NCBI GenBank assembly: GCA_963930775.1
Contig: OZ005697.1
Span: 9,012,292-9,076,291 of the forward strand
Length of the DNA: 64,000 bases
Origin: Cliona cf. orientalis
Lineage: Eukaryota > Porifera > Demospongiae > Clionaida > Clionaidae
Direction: 5' to 3'
Position 1 is the stretch's first letter; each line of letters begins with the position of its first letter. Position numbers and translations under genes: made by a program. The notes beneath the pieces are model-generated. The model was not told the origin of the DNA and did not search any database. It worked only from the letters and a program-made list of their open reading frames with translations. This document shows positions 27,701-39,700 of the stretch, piece after piece.

Positions 27701-30391
27701 GGACAAGTACCAAGCACTTGAGTCACAGTACAAGAGGTACGGTAATATTATTATTATACAAAGATCATCTACCATTCTCAAGGCTAGGCATGGAATTGTG
27801 GTATGAGATAATTATTATATGGAAATAAACAAAGATCCTCTACTGACAACTTAACTGTTCAGTAATGCCATTGTGTGATTGCTATGACAAGTTAGTAATG
27901 TTAGTGCTGTAGGCGACAGCAGCGACAAGGGTAATGTTGGTAAAGTTGGTAATATTGGTGCCGTAGGCGACAACAGCAACAAGGGTAATGTTGGTAAAGT
28001 TAGTAATGTTGGTGCCATAAGCCACAGCAGTGACAACTTAGTAATATTAGTGCTGTAGGCGACAGCAGCGACAAGGGTATTATTGGTAAAGTTAGTAATG
28101 TTGGTGCCGTAGGCCACAACAGTGACAAGTTAGTAATGTTAGTGCTGTAGGTGACAGCAGCAGCAAGGGTAATGTTGGTAAAGTTAGTAATGTTGGTGCC
28201 ATAGGCCACAGCAGCGATAAGGGTAATATTGGTAAAGTTAATAATGTTGGTACCATAGGCCACAGCAGTGACAAGTTAGTAATGTTAGTGCCGTAGGCGA
28301 CAACAGCAACAAGGGTAATGTTGGTAAAGTTGGTAAAGTTAGTAATGTTGGTGCCATAGGCGACAGCAGCGACAAGGGTAATATTGGTAAAGTTGGTAAA
28401 GTTAGTAATGTTGGTGCCGTAGGCCACAGCAGTGACAAGTTAGTAATGTTAGTGCCGTAGGCGACAACAGCAACAAGGGTAATGTTGGTAAAGTTGGTAA
28501 AGTTAGTAATGTTGGTGCCATAGGCGACAGCAGCGACAAGGGTAATATTGGTAAAGTTGGTAAAGTTAGTAATGTTGGTGCCGTAGGCCACAGCAGTGAC
28601 AAGTTAGTAATGTTAGTGCTGTAGGCGACAGCAGCGACAAGGGTAATGTTGGTAATATTGGTGCCGTAGGCCACAGTAGTGACAAGTTTGTATTACAGAA
28701 TAATCACAATGCCATTGTATGATTGCTGTTGTTATACTCTGTCTCTTATGTCACCATAATATAGCACGATTCGAGAGCTCGAAGATGAAGTGCGTCACCT
28801 CCAGCATGTCAACAACAGACTACACAGCATGGGAACTCACTATCAGCTAGGGTAAGGCTGCTGGCAAACCAGCAACTGATAATCCTGTATTTACATGTAG
28901 AATATTATTATTGTGCTAGATTAATACAAAGTTTACTATCAGAGATCAATTTTTATAATAATAATAATTATTATATAGGGGCTATGATTCTCCTTATAAT
29001 CCCGCCAATGATGAGAGGAAGGCACACCTTTCCCCGCGATCCACCATCCACACCCCATCATCATCCACATCGTCTCACCATCACCAGCCTCCCCCCTCCA
29101 CCCCTCCCGGGACCGGGAGCTCAAGAAGAGATAATATAATGTCTACCACACCATCAACGTCTAGATCTGGAGCTAAAGTTCCACTGACTCGGCGAAAATG
29201 GCTGGAGAGCAGTATCCCCGGGCTGATATTTGGCGGAGGGGAAGAGGAGGAGGGGAGTGATAGAGACAGGAAGGAGAATGCATTTAGTAGTGATAATCAT
29301 GAGGGGCAGTCCTCTGTGAGATCACAGCCTGCTGTCCCATCATCTAGATGTAAGTTGTCACCATACAAAATTGATGTATATTATTGTCTGGAAATTTTTA
29401 GCAATAATATGATAGCTTCAGTGTATACTTAAATTTAATGAGTTGGTGCTTTTTTTTTTTTTGCTACTTGTGTATTATTATTTGCTTGCAGAAGACTAGT
29501 ATGTCTGGTATCCTTGTTATTAATTTTTCTGCAGCTCGTGTGCCAGCAATTGTCAATTTCTCATTGGGTGCACCAAACCGCTCTCCGCGCAAGCACCAAA
29601 CTTCAACCTCACCCAGAAGACCTGCTACCAATCCAAATGGCCAGCCTTCAGAGCGACGATCGCCAGCGACAAAGGCTGTACAAAAGGTGGTGCTGGGGGA
29701 GGAGGTTGGTGGTGGGGAGAACCCTACTAATCATGGGAGTCGCAACCAGAAGTGGTTCAAGGATGGAGATGATTTAGCCGAGTCAGCACTGAAAGCTGTT
29801 CGAGAGGGTCACGTGATTACCACTAATGAAAGGAGCTACCCCAGCCCTGCTGATAACAGGAAGAAACGAACCTCTAAAGCAAAAGAACCAGTAAGCGGTC
29901 AATATCCTTTTTTTAAAGCCACCAGTCCGATATCATAGGCTCTGCTATCACTTTCCACACATAGAACATTGAGGAGAGAGTGAAGAAGCACATGCAGATT
30001 GTATCAGAGGCTGAGCAGAAACTGGCAGCACTTCAGAAAGAAAAAGAAAAAGTAAAAATATTATCATTATTTATCATACCCTTTGATCGTAGCACACAGT
30101 CAAAAAGATCATCTTGGTATAATATAATATAGCTTGAATCGAGTTTACTGAAGACACCAAGAACAGGAACTCGAGTGACAAGGCAGAGCAAGCAGACCAA
30201 GGTATATAGATAGACAATGCAACACAGCTTTCTAGTCTAGACTATGACATTGTACAAACCACACTATCATTATGTTTTTTTATCACACCTTATAATTATA
30301 GCTGGAGATGGAGAGACTCCTGGAGGAGGTGGTGAAGGAGATAGGCTCAGTTAGGATGGTCCTAAGGCAACACCATGCACTCAAGAAGTAA
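24799..30391 (+). CDS. coiled-coil protein, probably MPHOSPH9-like centriolar protein, 11 exons
   Basis: Exons: 24799-24960, 25079-26489, 26771-26982, 27211-27405, 27582-27736, 28765-28851, 28979-29349, 29535-29890, 29965-30051, 30133-30201, 30302-30391; 1,064 aa with consistent phases. Order: short acidic N-terminus; coiled coil around LDWQAKLEELQNQHKQ; long Ser/Thr/Pro-rich disordered part with a run of seven Asp encoded by (GAT)n; a helix around HMDDLKLYYESELSQL; coiled coils through exons 3-6 (LDWQGRLEASERMVSVLQER); a second disordered, basic S/P/T region; and a short helical C-terminus with EIGSVRMVLRQHHALKK. The YYESE helix and the R-x-GSVRMxL tail recall vertebrate MPHOSPH9, from memory and not checked. 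The ATG at 24799 is the first in frame. Intron 2 has a duplicated acceptor; intron 5 is mostly minisatellite. The coding model is secure, the orthology moderate. Confidence 0.8.
26701..26790 (+). repeat. 50-bp tandem duplication of a 3' splice site (intron 2)
   Basis: Bases 26701-26740 are repeated at 26751-26790 with one mismatch (TTTT(C/T)TACCAATAATTACAG then GGGAAGGTGCTAGCAGTG). Two AG acceptors therefore exist, at 26720 and 26770. Only the downstream one keeps the frame; use of the upstream one meets TAA within the duplicated unit. Confidence 0.95.
27886..28686. repeat. minisatellite array 3, MPHOSPH9-like intron 5
   Basis: About 800 bp of the same family as the TMTC introns, in the same orientation. 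A higher-order unit of about 164 bp (GGTGCCATAGGCGACAGCAG blocks at about 28350 and 28514) is evident. The reverse strand is largely stop-free (LLTLPTLPLSLL-type frames), an artefact of the unit sequence. Confidence 0.92.
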
Positions 30392-30643
30392 CTATTAAAC
30401 ACTGGTACTGTGTTATTATTCATAGTTCATGTATTATACCCAGTACAATAATATTTACTCTTCAGTCTGCATGGTGACAATCATTATTGGTCACAATGTG
30501 TTATCGAGCTAAGGGGTGTGGATTAAATTTAATACTAATAATAATAAATTAAAATAGTATTATAACTTCTAGTATCCAATAATACTGGAGTGCAATAAAT
30601 CAGAATTTTGTGACCTGATATAATACTAAAAGACTTAGTTATT
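30392..30643. other. 252-bp convergent 3' interval
   Basis: It lies between facing stop codons of the MPHOSPH9-like gene and PPIL3. AATAAA at about 30541 could serve the plus-strand gene. Nothing else was seen. Confidence 0.6.
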
Positions 30644-31846
30644 TTAGCCAGCCAAGGGATTGGCGTGGATGGTGACTCTCCTAATGCAAATGTCTGTGGT
30701 CGGTCTGAAGGTCTTCTCATGAACTGGAACTTTCTCTAAATCATCCAGTGTCTCCCAACCATCAATCAGTCTGCAACAAAATTAATTATATCACAAGACC
30801 TTAAATGGGGATCACCCCTCTCATCATGGAAACGGTATATAGTTAAGGAGCTGGAATAAAGACCAAAATGTAGCTCATAAATTTCTCAGATGATCAGTAT
30901 CCCTACCTGGATTGAGGCATTACTGTGAATAACTCATGCACATTATCCCATGATTACCATTTGTGGGGGGTGGGGGGAATGGACCGGTTGACTCACTTGC
31001 CTATAATGGTGTACTTCATATCAAGGTGAGGTTGCTTGGAGTAGATGATGAAGAACTGAGATCCATTGGTATCTGGGCCACTATTGGCCATGCTCACTAC
31101 TCCACGAGTATTGTGCTGTGAAAAGCAATTATTTTCAACAGTTACTACTAAACTGTAAAAAAAAAGAGAAAAATTCATGATAGCTAGCCTACTTTCAGTG
31201 TTTCATGGAATTCATCTTCAAACTTTCTGCCCCATATGCTGGTCCCCCCTTTACCAGTGCCAGTAGGGTCTCCAGTCTGTACCATAAAGTCTTTGATGTT
31301 CCTGCCAATGCAAAAAAATTAATTTAAGAGCAAAAAATTAATTGAGAATCTCGAGTGTTGTATCATAGATGGTGTAGTATACTGTGCTTTGCAGGTCAGT
31401 TGTCTAGGAAAGTTAGGGAATGGCACCTGTCTCTGTCACTATATAAACTGAAAGCCTCTGTGATCGGTGGTGTTACTGAATTAAGTCACTTCGAGAGCCG
31501 CTGCCTATTTACCCTTTCCACTGGACAACTGACTTGCAAAGCACAGTATACATTGTATAAATTGTTGAATGTCTCATTTTAATAATACCTGTGTATGATA
31601 CTGTCATTGTAGTAACCACTGGCACATAAAGCAAGGAAATTCTGTTGGGGAAAAGTAAACGATCAAGTTTTGGTATACATTTTGCAGTACAGTAAAGTAG
31701 ATGTACCTCACATGCTCTTGGGACAAGCTCACATTGTAATTCAATCTTGATGTCCCCCAGATCAGTATGCAGGGTCACCGACTGCATGGAGAAATGGACA
31801 CATATGTACTAGGAAAGCAACTAGAAAGAAAGAATAAACTCACCAT
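30644..31846 (-). CDS. PPIL3: PPIL3, spliceosome-associated cyclophilin (peptidyl-prolyl isomerase), 6 exons, complete
   Basis: A single-domain cyclophilin. Exons: 31846-31844, 31781-31707, 31641-31589, 31301-31193, 31115-30997, 30770-30644; 161 aa, the same length as human PPIL3. Motifs: [15 protein letters not shown] at the N-terminus, [14 protein letters not shown] (active-site Arg and Phe-Met-Gln), [19 protein letters not shown], and KYTIIGK. The first coding exon supplies only ATG, with a GTGAGT donor directly after it. An in-frame ATG just before the second exon's acceptor (31787) would give MQSVTL instead of MSVTL. The spliced form matches the family N-terminus exactly, so it is preferred. 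Human PPIL3 is found in spliceosomal complexes. Confidence 0.95.
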
Positions 31847-31958
31847 CTTCTGGAGATGGAATTGAACTTTGCACCCGCTCGGAAAGGACACGCCTCCCGC
31901 GCGCGCGGTCGAATTTGAACTTTGTACCTGTTGCACCGTCATACCCAATCAGCTCCCA
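31847..31958. promoter_or_regulatory. 112-bp bidirectional promoter, PPIL3/membrane protein
   Basis: The interval between divergent start codons has a CpG-rich core (CCCGCGCGCGCGG near 31898), a CCAATCA box (31945-31951), and two direct copies of TGAACTTTG (31863-31871 and 31916-31924), which resemble nuclear-receptor half-sites. Confidence 0.65.
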
Positions 31959-34900
31959 ATGCTCAGCTGGAGGTGTGTGCTCAAGAAGAAAGGCATGCCC
32001 ATTCCAAGAGTGTTCTTATGTTTTACCGTCCTTCTGCTAGCTCTGAGAGCAGCTGGTGCGGCTCAAATCGACAGCAACCACTCTAATAGCATCGGTGTAG
32101 TCGAGTTTCTTCACCTTGCAAAAGATGGTGGCCTCATTGACCAAACCACGAGCAACAAACTGCTGCAACTGGCCGCAAATTTGACCGGCTCAGCCGTACA
32201 CCCAACTCAGCTAAAGCTTCCAGGCCAAGAACCTTACGCTGGCAGCAGTCGCGAAAAGGATGGCCCAACTATAAATTCGAAAGAAGATACCGTCGCTGCC
32301 AGAGAACCAAACTTTTTCATGAAGTTCTACAACCAGCTGACGCTTTTGAACATCCTCTACTTCGGTGGAGCGCTGCTAGTTATGGGAGCGTACACGTTAT
32401 TCATGACGCTGGCCTACGAGCGGTGCAGCTATGTGGGTCTGAGCTGTATAATGCTGGCCCAGGTGGCAGGGCTCGGTCTGACTGGCATCTTCATGTGGCA
32501 GAACAACGACGAGTTTCAGTTCGTCGGAGGATTGTAAGTGTATGTGTGTGTGTATGTGTGGAAAATATGCTACCTAAGTGTCTCAAATACCGTAAATCTG
32601 GGAATTTAATTTGTAAAAATATTTTGATATCAGCTATATTATTATGTATAATGTTATTTTGAAAGTACCGTAATCGAATACCTCCAACAGTTGCTATTGC
32701 TATCCTATACCTATTTTAGGAGAAATTTGCCTTATCATAGTGCATACCTAATACCCCTGATGCACAATCATACTGACACAGCCATTTAGCATGACACATC
32801 ATTATCTCTGCATAATATTGAATATTGTGCTGCAGGCTCTGCACTATCAGTACAAGTATGGTGCCCTTCATGGTCTACAACATGCACAGAGCCCTCGGTC
32901 TGTGGCCAGAGAGAGAACCTGGTGTCTTTCAGGGCTTCCGGACATACATCCACCCCAGCTGGATTGTCATGGAGATAGCCACAATCATCTGCGGTCTGGG
33001 CTACGTTCGAATTGTCCATTTTCCATTCCTTCTCTTCCCTGTCTCGTTTAGCCTGTGGTTCCTCTCCATGGATCTAGCTCCCCTCTACCCCAGCAAAAAA
33101 GGTATGAACTTTTTTGAGATCCGGCGTCGCATCTCGGTGGCTTTTGGAATGGGAATGATCCTCCTGGGTTACCTCATGGAGCAGCGTCTGGGATCGGAAC
33201 CGGACCTAAGCTTCTGGGTGTACTTATTTGGTTTGATGACGTTCACGGGAGCTTTACAGTGCTCGTTCCCGCACGACGATCTCCACGGCTCCATCATTTT
33301 ACTCGTCAATATGGGACTGATTCTGATTGGTAGCCGTCTCGATCGCACCACGTTTCATGTCTTTGGCTCCATTGAAATAATCATGTACACTCTTGCCTAC
33401 TTTAGTACCAAGATAAAAATGTCCAACTCTGTTTTTCTCTGGGTGCTGAAAGCTCTCTGTGCTGCAGCTCTATTCTCTCAGGCTTTGCGCAGAGGTGGAA
33501 ATTTCGAGGTGATCTGCGCTCTTGTCTGTGTTGTGGCATTCAATTTCAACTCGATCGCTTTCCTCACTTCGAGCAGGATCTATAACATTTTTCTCCTGCT
33601 CACAAATCTTGGATTCGTCGCGTCAGCAGTTGCCTTCTCACGACCTTTTGACCTTTGGTTTTTCACCCTACCAGACACCCAGCTATTTGTAAGCCTAATC
33701 TGCTCTCTCCCTGTTACCATCTTCCACGCTAAAATTTTGATAAAATATCTAGCATCTGGTCCAACATCCTATGGTTCATATGCCTATCTCGTCTACAGGC
33801 TCCTGGCTTCCGTGGCTATTTCCTTCATTTTTGTGTTTCTACGACAACCTCGCTTTGCGTGGCTCGGAGGGCTTGGTATACCGGTGATTGCCCTAGTGCT
33901 CTCCCCCAGCCTACGAGCCACCGTACTAACAAATATGAATAGTAGGTACAACAGGCAACGTGGAAGAAACGTAGGGAAAAAGATCACCTTAATCTTATCG
34001 ACTTTTATCACCCTCCTGTTTGGCATTGCGTTCTCCATCTACCTCCAGTCCAACATCCTCTACTTGATATGCTGCATGTTCATGCTCGTATCTGTGCTCA
34101 GTTTGATGAACAAATGGAAGGAGCTAGGCTGTCTGCTAGCCGTCTTTCTCATTCTGTTCTCTGTGCCACTGCAGTCTAAATTTGTGATCACGATTGGAGC
34201 AATTTATATATTTTTCTACCTGAGCTACCTGGCTTATGATGTGTTCAAGAATTCCCTCCTCTTTCCGTTGGCACTGATTGGAATTGGAATCGGACTCATC
34301 TACTCCGGAATCATGTACCAGCGTCACGAGTCTGCTCTCCATTCCCAGTTCCAGGGTCTGATTCCGGCTCCAGTCCAGGCTTTGATGACACAAACCATAT
34401 CCTCTTTGTGGGAAGAAGGTGGAAAGTACGACTGGTACCGCTACATCGAAGCCACAAGATTCTCCTGGGGGGACTTCATTCAGGCTCCCTATAAGTGGTT
34501 GCTGTGGTCAGGGGTCATGACTTTTGCCCTCGTGGGGGGCTCCCCCTTGCTTGTGAGCTACATGTGTGCCGGGGGGATAGTTGTCCTGGTCTGTGCCTAC
34601 ATACTACTGGAGGTGAGGGAGAGCCATAAGGAACATCTGGATCACAAAGTCAAGGTGAGACAGCTAAAATAATAATAATATATGAGGGGAATAATTATTA
34701 GCCTCATGCTTCCCAAGACTCATTCCAGTTTTTCATTGTGGTATGATAATTCATGAATTTAAAAATTTTGGACGAAAATTTTATACAGTGAATAATTATG
34801 TGGCACATTTGATATGATATTACACGTCATAAGCTCTTGGTTGCAAGAAAATTTCTAGCCTAAAAATTTTGTGTAATTACATGTACATGTATGTATGCCA

Positions 34901-36504
34901 GCTCAGTCAGTGTGCATGTATACATGTGTATAAATCATTTCATTGATATTGTTCTGCTAGGTATCCACTCTGATCTTTGAACTGAGCAGTGACCCCGCCC
35001 ACGAGAAGCACGGTATGGTCATCAAGGTGACAGGGATGAAGCCAAGGGAACTGGAAAGCCCCACCCACATTGCACTGGCCGTCCGGGGGACTGGATTTTG
35101 GAACGCTGTCTCATCGGCCTATGGAGAGTTTGCAGCAAGCATGGCCAAGTATGTGATAATAATATTGATATTGAATAGAGTCTGTATTATGGGTATTGTG
35201 AGTCTAAAGCTGTAAGTGTGGATGTCCACCCTTTACCATAATACATAATGCCCAGCGACAATAACGAACGACCCTTTACCATATGGATGTAATGGGCCCA
35301 CAGTTGTAGTGTGTTTAGCATACCGGTACTCAAAATTAATTACAAAGTATTCCAATACCACATTCCTCGTTCATTATGCTAATGATAAATAATTAACAAT
35401 ACGGGAATAGTCCGGATATCTCACAATTTCTTCTTCCATTTATGGTCATCGATACTCCGAAAGGTGTTTATACCATAAAATGTCCCAGTTGCACCAGCCA
35501 CATTCCTAATTAAACACTCGGATAACTGTCATACTGTATTCTCTTAATGGAATGTACTAGTATAGCTTGATACCTAATAATGATTAAGTATGCATGTTAT
35601 GAATTCATCCTCACACTACTATAATAAACGTACCTACCGTAGGCCCTCTCATATTGGGGTATGAGCGAAGCTTATTACCAGGTAATGTACAGAGAGGGCA
35701 GGGCGCTTTACTGCCCAAGTTAGTTGTGGTTAAGTCTCCTTTTTGCTGCTCTGGTTAGGCATCATTTGCCCAGTACGCATGTTTAGCAAATTGTGTGTGT
35801 ACATGTATATATATATATATAATATATATATATACATGTACCATGATTCTGCTACCAAATGAGCCATCATTGTGCAAAGAGTGATGCAATTTCTTCAGTG
35901 ATGGTAGATTGATTGAGTGATTACATTGGGAGGGGGCGTTGGGAGGGACGGAGGGAGGAGGGTAGAGGAGAAGGAGGGTGTAAAGGGAGGGGAAGGTATG
36001 GGAAGTACAGAAAGGAGAAGGAGGATTTGTTTAACATTTCTGTGGAAGCGAGTGCACATACGGTTCATTGATCTTCAATTATGGCAGCTGTATAATTCAA
36101 TCAATAACCTTCCTATCCCATTACGTTTCGATGTAATATACTCTCTCCCTCTCTCCCTCCCTCTCCCCCCCCCCCCCCCCTCTCTCTCTCCCTTTCTCTC
36201 TCTCCTCTCTCCCATCAGATCCATGTTTCTTCCCTACACACTAACCCCTCACCTCATCTCCCTCACCGGCTTCCAACGAGGCAGCTCCACCTTCACTGTC
36301 GTCATCCAGCTAGCCACTGGTCACAGAGGCACCAGGAGAGCCAAGCACTCCACCATCAAGGGCGCGATTAGCAAGCTAGCTTCGCGTGGCGACAGGATGG
36401 AGTGCGTGGTGCTCTATTCCAACGCATGGTACCAGCCTTGGAGTACGCTCTGTGTGAAGGAGGTCACACTGTCGGAGATGAAGAGGCGGCTATGTGCAGA
36501 TTGA
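31959..36504 (+). CDS. large multi-pass membrane protein, unknown function, 4 exons
   Basis: I do not recognise a named orthologue. Exons: 31959-32533, 32836-34654, 34961-35148, 36219-36504; 955 aa from the first ATG, or 943 from 31995, which gives a better signal peptide (MPIPRVFLCFTVLLLALRA). After a roughly 100-residue polar luminal part come many hydrophobic helices (about 15-18 by eye) through exon 2. These include GALLVMGAYTLFMTLAY and an inverted-repeat-like series with PFLLFPVSFSLWFLSMDLAPLY. The C-terminal third is soluble and basic (exons 3-4: HGMVIKVTGMKPRE, GTGFWNAVSSAYG). The WxLSMDLAPL and LxxALGLW patterns remind me of uncharacterised bacterial DUF2157-like membrane proteins; this is recall, unverified. 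Exon 2 is 1.8 kb without introns. AATAAA follows at 36715. Confidence 0.85.
35149..36218 (+). other. intron 3 of the membrane-protein gene
   Basis: A 1,070-bp intron, the longest of this gene. It contains a 41-bp TACATG(TA)n palindrome at 35800-35840 and, at its 3' end, a CT/C16 tract (36140-36217) that acts as the polypyrimidine tract of the exon 4 acceptor. Confidence 0.7.
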
Positions 36505-36714
36505 GCACTAGCTCTCAGTATGGGTGCATAATATTTTTTACAATGCTATAGAGTATATTTATCCACAATATGCATCTATAGGCAAGTAGTTGAGCAGGTT
36601 GGTAAGATTTAATTTTTAGACCCCCTTTAGTTCAGTTTTTTTTTGTTTTTTTTTTGCTTGGTTTGATAACAACTATTTTTTATCTTATCAAGTATAATAT
36701 ATGAACAGGAGAAT

Positions 36715-36720
36715 AATAAA
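36715..36720 (+). terminator. AATAAA polyadenylation signal
   Basis: A canonical hexamer 211 bp after the membrane-protein stop codon, downstream of a T-rich stretch. It is a plausible 3' end. Confidence 0.45.
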
Positions 36721-39700
36721 TATAGTGCGATTGAACCCTTGCCATAGCAAATACTCGTTGATTTTTCATTTTTAGCTCTTCATTCAATTTTTTTGACACT
36801 TACATGTGTCCCATTAATAATATTATTATTTTTGATTTTGCACCAAGACAATTGTCTATATCTGGAAATACCATATTATAGCCAATTGTCTGAGTGTGGT
36901 GAATTTTTGGCGAATGTGGTTAGTGGGTTTGCCCCACATTCCACTCTTGAAGTCGGTGACCTTTCCTGTAATATTATTTTATTCTTGAATTTACAATTAT
37001 TCCAGCACAATAAGATAATATCTGTGCCCACAGGTCTATTATCATGCGAGATTATCTAATTATGGTAAGTGGGTGTGCACGCTTCTCTCTACCTCTCTCT
37101 CTCCAGCTCCTACACCCTGGATTTTCTTAATTCTTTATTTTCACGCAAGAATCGCATTTGGTCAAATCGAGTTACACCCGTCCTCCCAAGTATTTACAAA
37201 TTGTGGGCAACGGGATCTAATCGCGCGCTTGCATCAAATTATATTCCCCTCCATCAATTTTAGCGGCCACACTGCCCGGGCCGTGTGCGTGCAAGTGTGT
37301 CAGGGTTTGACCCCTGACCTATCTACTTACATTAGACCTCGTCTTAATTACCATTGTGATCGTGGTACGCTTTTAATTAATTACATGACGTGACATCCTG
37401 GATGCAACAAGGTACTCATGATAACTGACTGAACTTTGGTGATGTGAGTGGTTCTCAATTGTGGCGCATGTTATACAACAATCCCTGGCAAATTGAACTG
37501 GGAATGCCCACTTAAACTTCCAAATTAATTAAGGGCTCTATATTAGGCAATACTCCGGCCAAACCAGATGATCGACGTGCTTTTATTTTGATCTTTACGC
37601 TTTCATCAAGTTATCTAATGAAGTTCTGGACCGGATTAGGCAATATTCCGGAAGGTGCATGGTGGGGCAGTGTGCTTTAATTATGTAATAGCCTCATTAC
37701 GTTATGTAATATTCCCATGTTCTGCAGCAATTTTAACCCACAGGTCACATATAATACATGTAGATGCACATGAAACGTTTATTGTACATAATATGTATTT
37801 GACCTTGTACCTTTATTGAGCCATGCAGTCTGTCCATAATAATGATGGTCCCTCCTTCGATTGACTATAGTTTTGATTGATTATAGTTTACAGCCACACT
37901 AGCTGGGCCACCACATTAACGAGGATTTTAGTGATTTAAAATCAAATTTCTAGTATTTAATTTCTCTAGCTGTTGCATTGTCTAGGTGTGATTATCTAAT
38001 TAATGATTAGAATTAATTAGGCATATATAGCGTATCAACACCCGCCCTAATTTTACAATTCTTCACATGTACGGACCTGGGGTTAATGAACATGAGTGTG
38101 AGTGGAGGTACACTTTCTAAACACACTTAGTACCTAACTTAATTAGCATGAATTGCATAATATTTGCTATCCCCTCCAATTCCTAACACTTTATCTCAAT
38201 CCGCCCCCCCCCCTCTCTCATACCTACATATTCTGGGGGGTATGTTGTAGGAGCATTCAGCTATATAGCTGGTGTTAAGGCTGCACTTATTTGGTGGGAC
38301 TTCCTAAGAATTCATAACAAACACACACACTGACTGGCTTACGTATTGTGCAAGTCTTTAAAATTGTTTTGTAACGGTGACGCTACAGCACCTATAGGGA
38401 GTGCTTGTGACGGTCAGGTCGTTACCATGGAGACGGGTGGGCTGGCTGACACTATTTGCCAAACAAGACTTTGGTTACGGATGACATCATAGCCTTGGAA
38501 TGGCGTGATATTCTGGCAAACATACGATTTTTTCTGCTTTGAAAAAACCACTATTTCATCAAGGGGCGGGATAATCTAGTTCAAAGCTTATAGGCTACCA
38601 TTACAGTATAATATTGGCAATCCATGTATACAGTAGTGCACATTATATTCTGTGAAGTCCAATCGACAATTGCTTTTCAGTGGTCTACAAGTATGCAAGT
38701 CTTATTTATATAAATAAGTTTGTAGCCAAGTTGCCAACCACACTCACACGCACAGCATGCAAGCATGCAGGGAGTGCTTTCATTCAAGCATAATAATAAT
38801 AATATTTGCTTTTGCTGCTACACACATTATTTGTCGTGTACATTGGTCTATTACATATGGAGCATGCTGAAAAGTGCTTCAACCATTTGCTATGAAGAGA
38901 CCCCCAATTGATTACTGAGTACGTAATTGTCTTATGGTGAAATTGCTCAACCTTACAGTGAAGTAAGAGTGCATAGCATAGTACCGACTAGCATGCTGAA
39001 AGGCACTGTTATTATATATAATATTATAGTAATACGCAGTGCATTTACAACGTGGGGAGGGCCCGCTCGATCGATTTCTTTGATGTGGTGAGCAGTAAAC
39101 GAGTGTTTGCACACTGAGTGACCATACAGAGTGGATCTTGGACAGACAAGTAATTGCCTAACAGAGGAGGTTCGCATTCCACGCACCATTCATACAATTT
39201 ATACGTACTATAGCAGATCTATACATATATATATACTCGCTCTATAAGGCTTGGTAGTATTATTGTGTCATATGCAGTGGCTCAATTCGATCTGTGTGTT
39301 GCATTGAAATCATTCCTAATAGAGGGTAGTAAGGCATTCCACTGGCCGGGATGGGATGTGCCTCAGTCTGCCATACTATAATACTACACTATTATATATA
39401 TATATGTAGTTCACAGTTGAATGATTGTGTATATTTGAGGGTAGTATGTGTGTATGTACTGGCATAACGTGGACATGCAATTTGCGGTTCAAGTCGGATA
39501 TGACCATTCTTGGTGAAATTGCATTATGTTCACTTAGGCATGACCGACCATCTTTCGGCCTTTTTGGTAATCCTACACTGAAGGTCAGCAAAGTGCACTC
39601 TCAGATAGTAACACAATCCAGTAAACAGAAGAGAGAGAGTGAGAGAGAGAGAAGAGGCAAGCAATGATCATCCAAAAAAGTCGCAGAGGCAATAGATTTG

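Noticed and set aside
27851..28674. Several 80-117 aa minus-strand frames
   Set aside because: Same minisatellite in another intron; repeats of one unit, not genes.
29491..29534. Alternative acceptor TTGCAG at about 29491 in the MPHOSPH9-like gene
   Set aside because: With the incoming phase it creates TAA immediately; the acceptor ending at 29534 keeps the frame.
31869..31958. Upstream extension of the membrane-protein frame to 31869
   Set aside because: It would need a TTG start; the first ATG is at 31959 and the ATG at 31995 suits a signal peptide.
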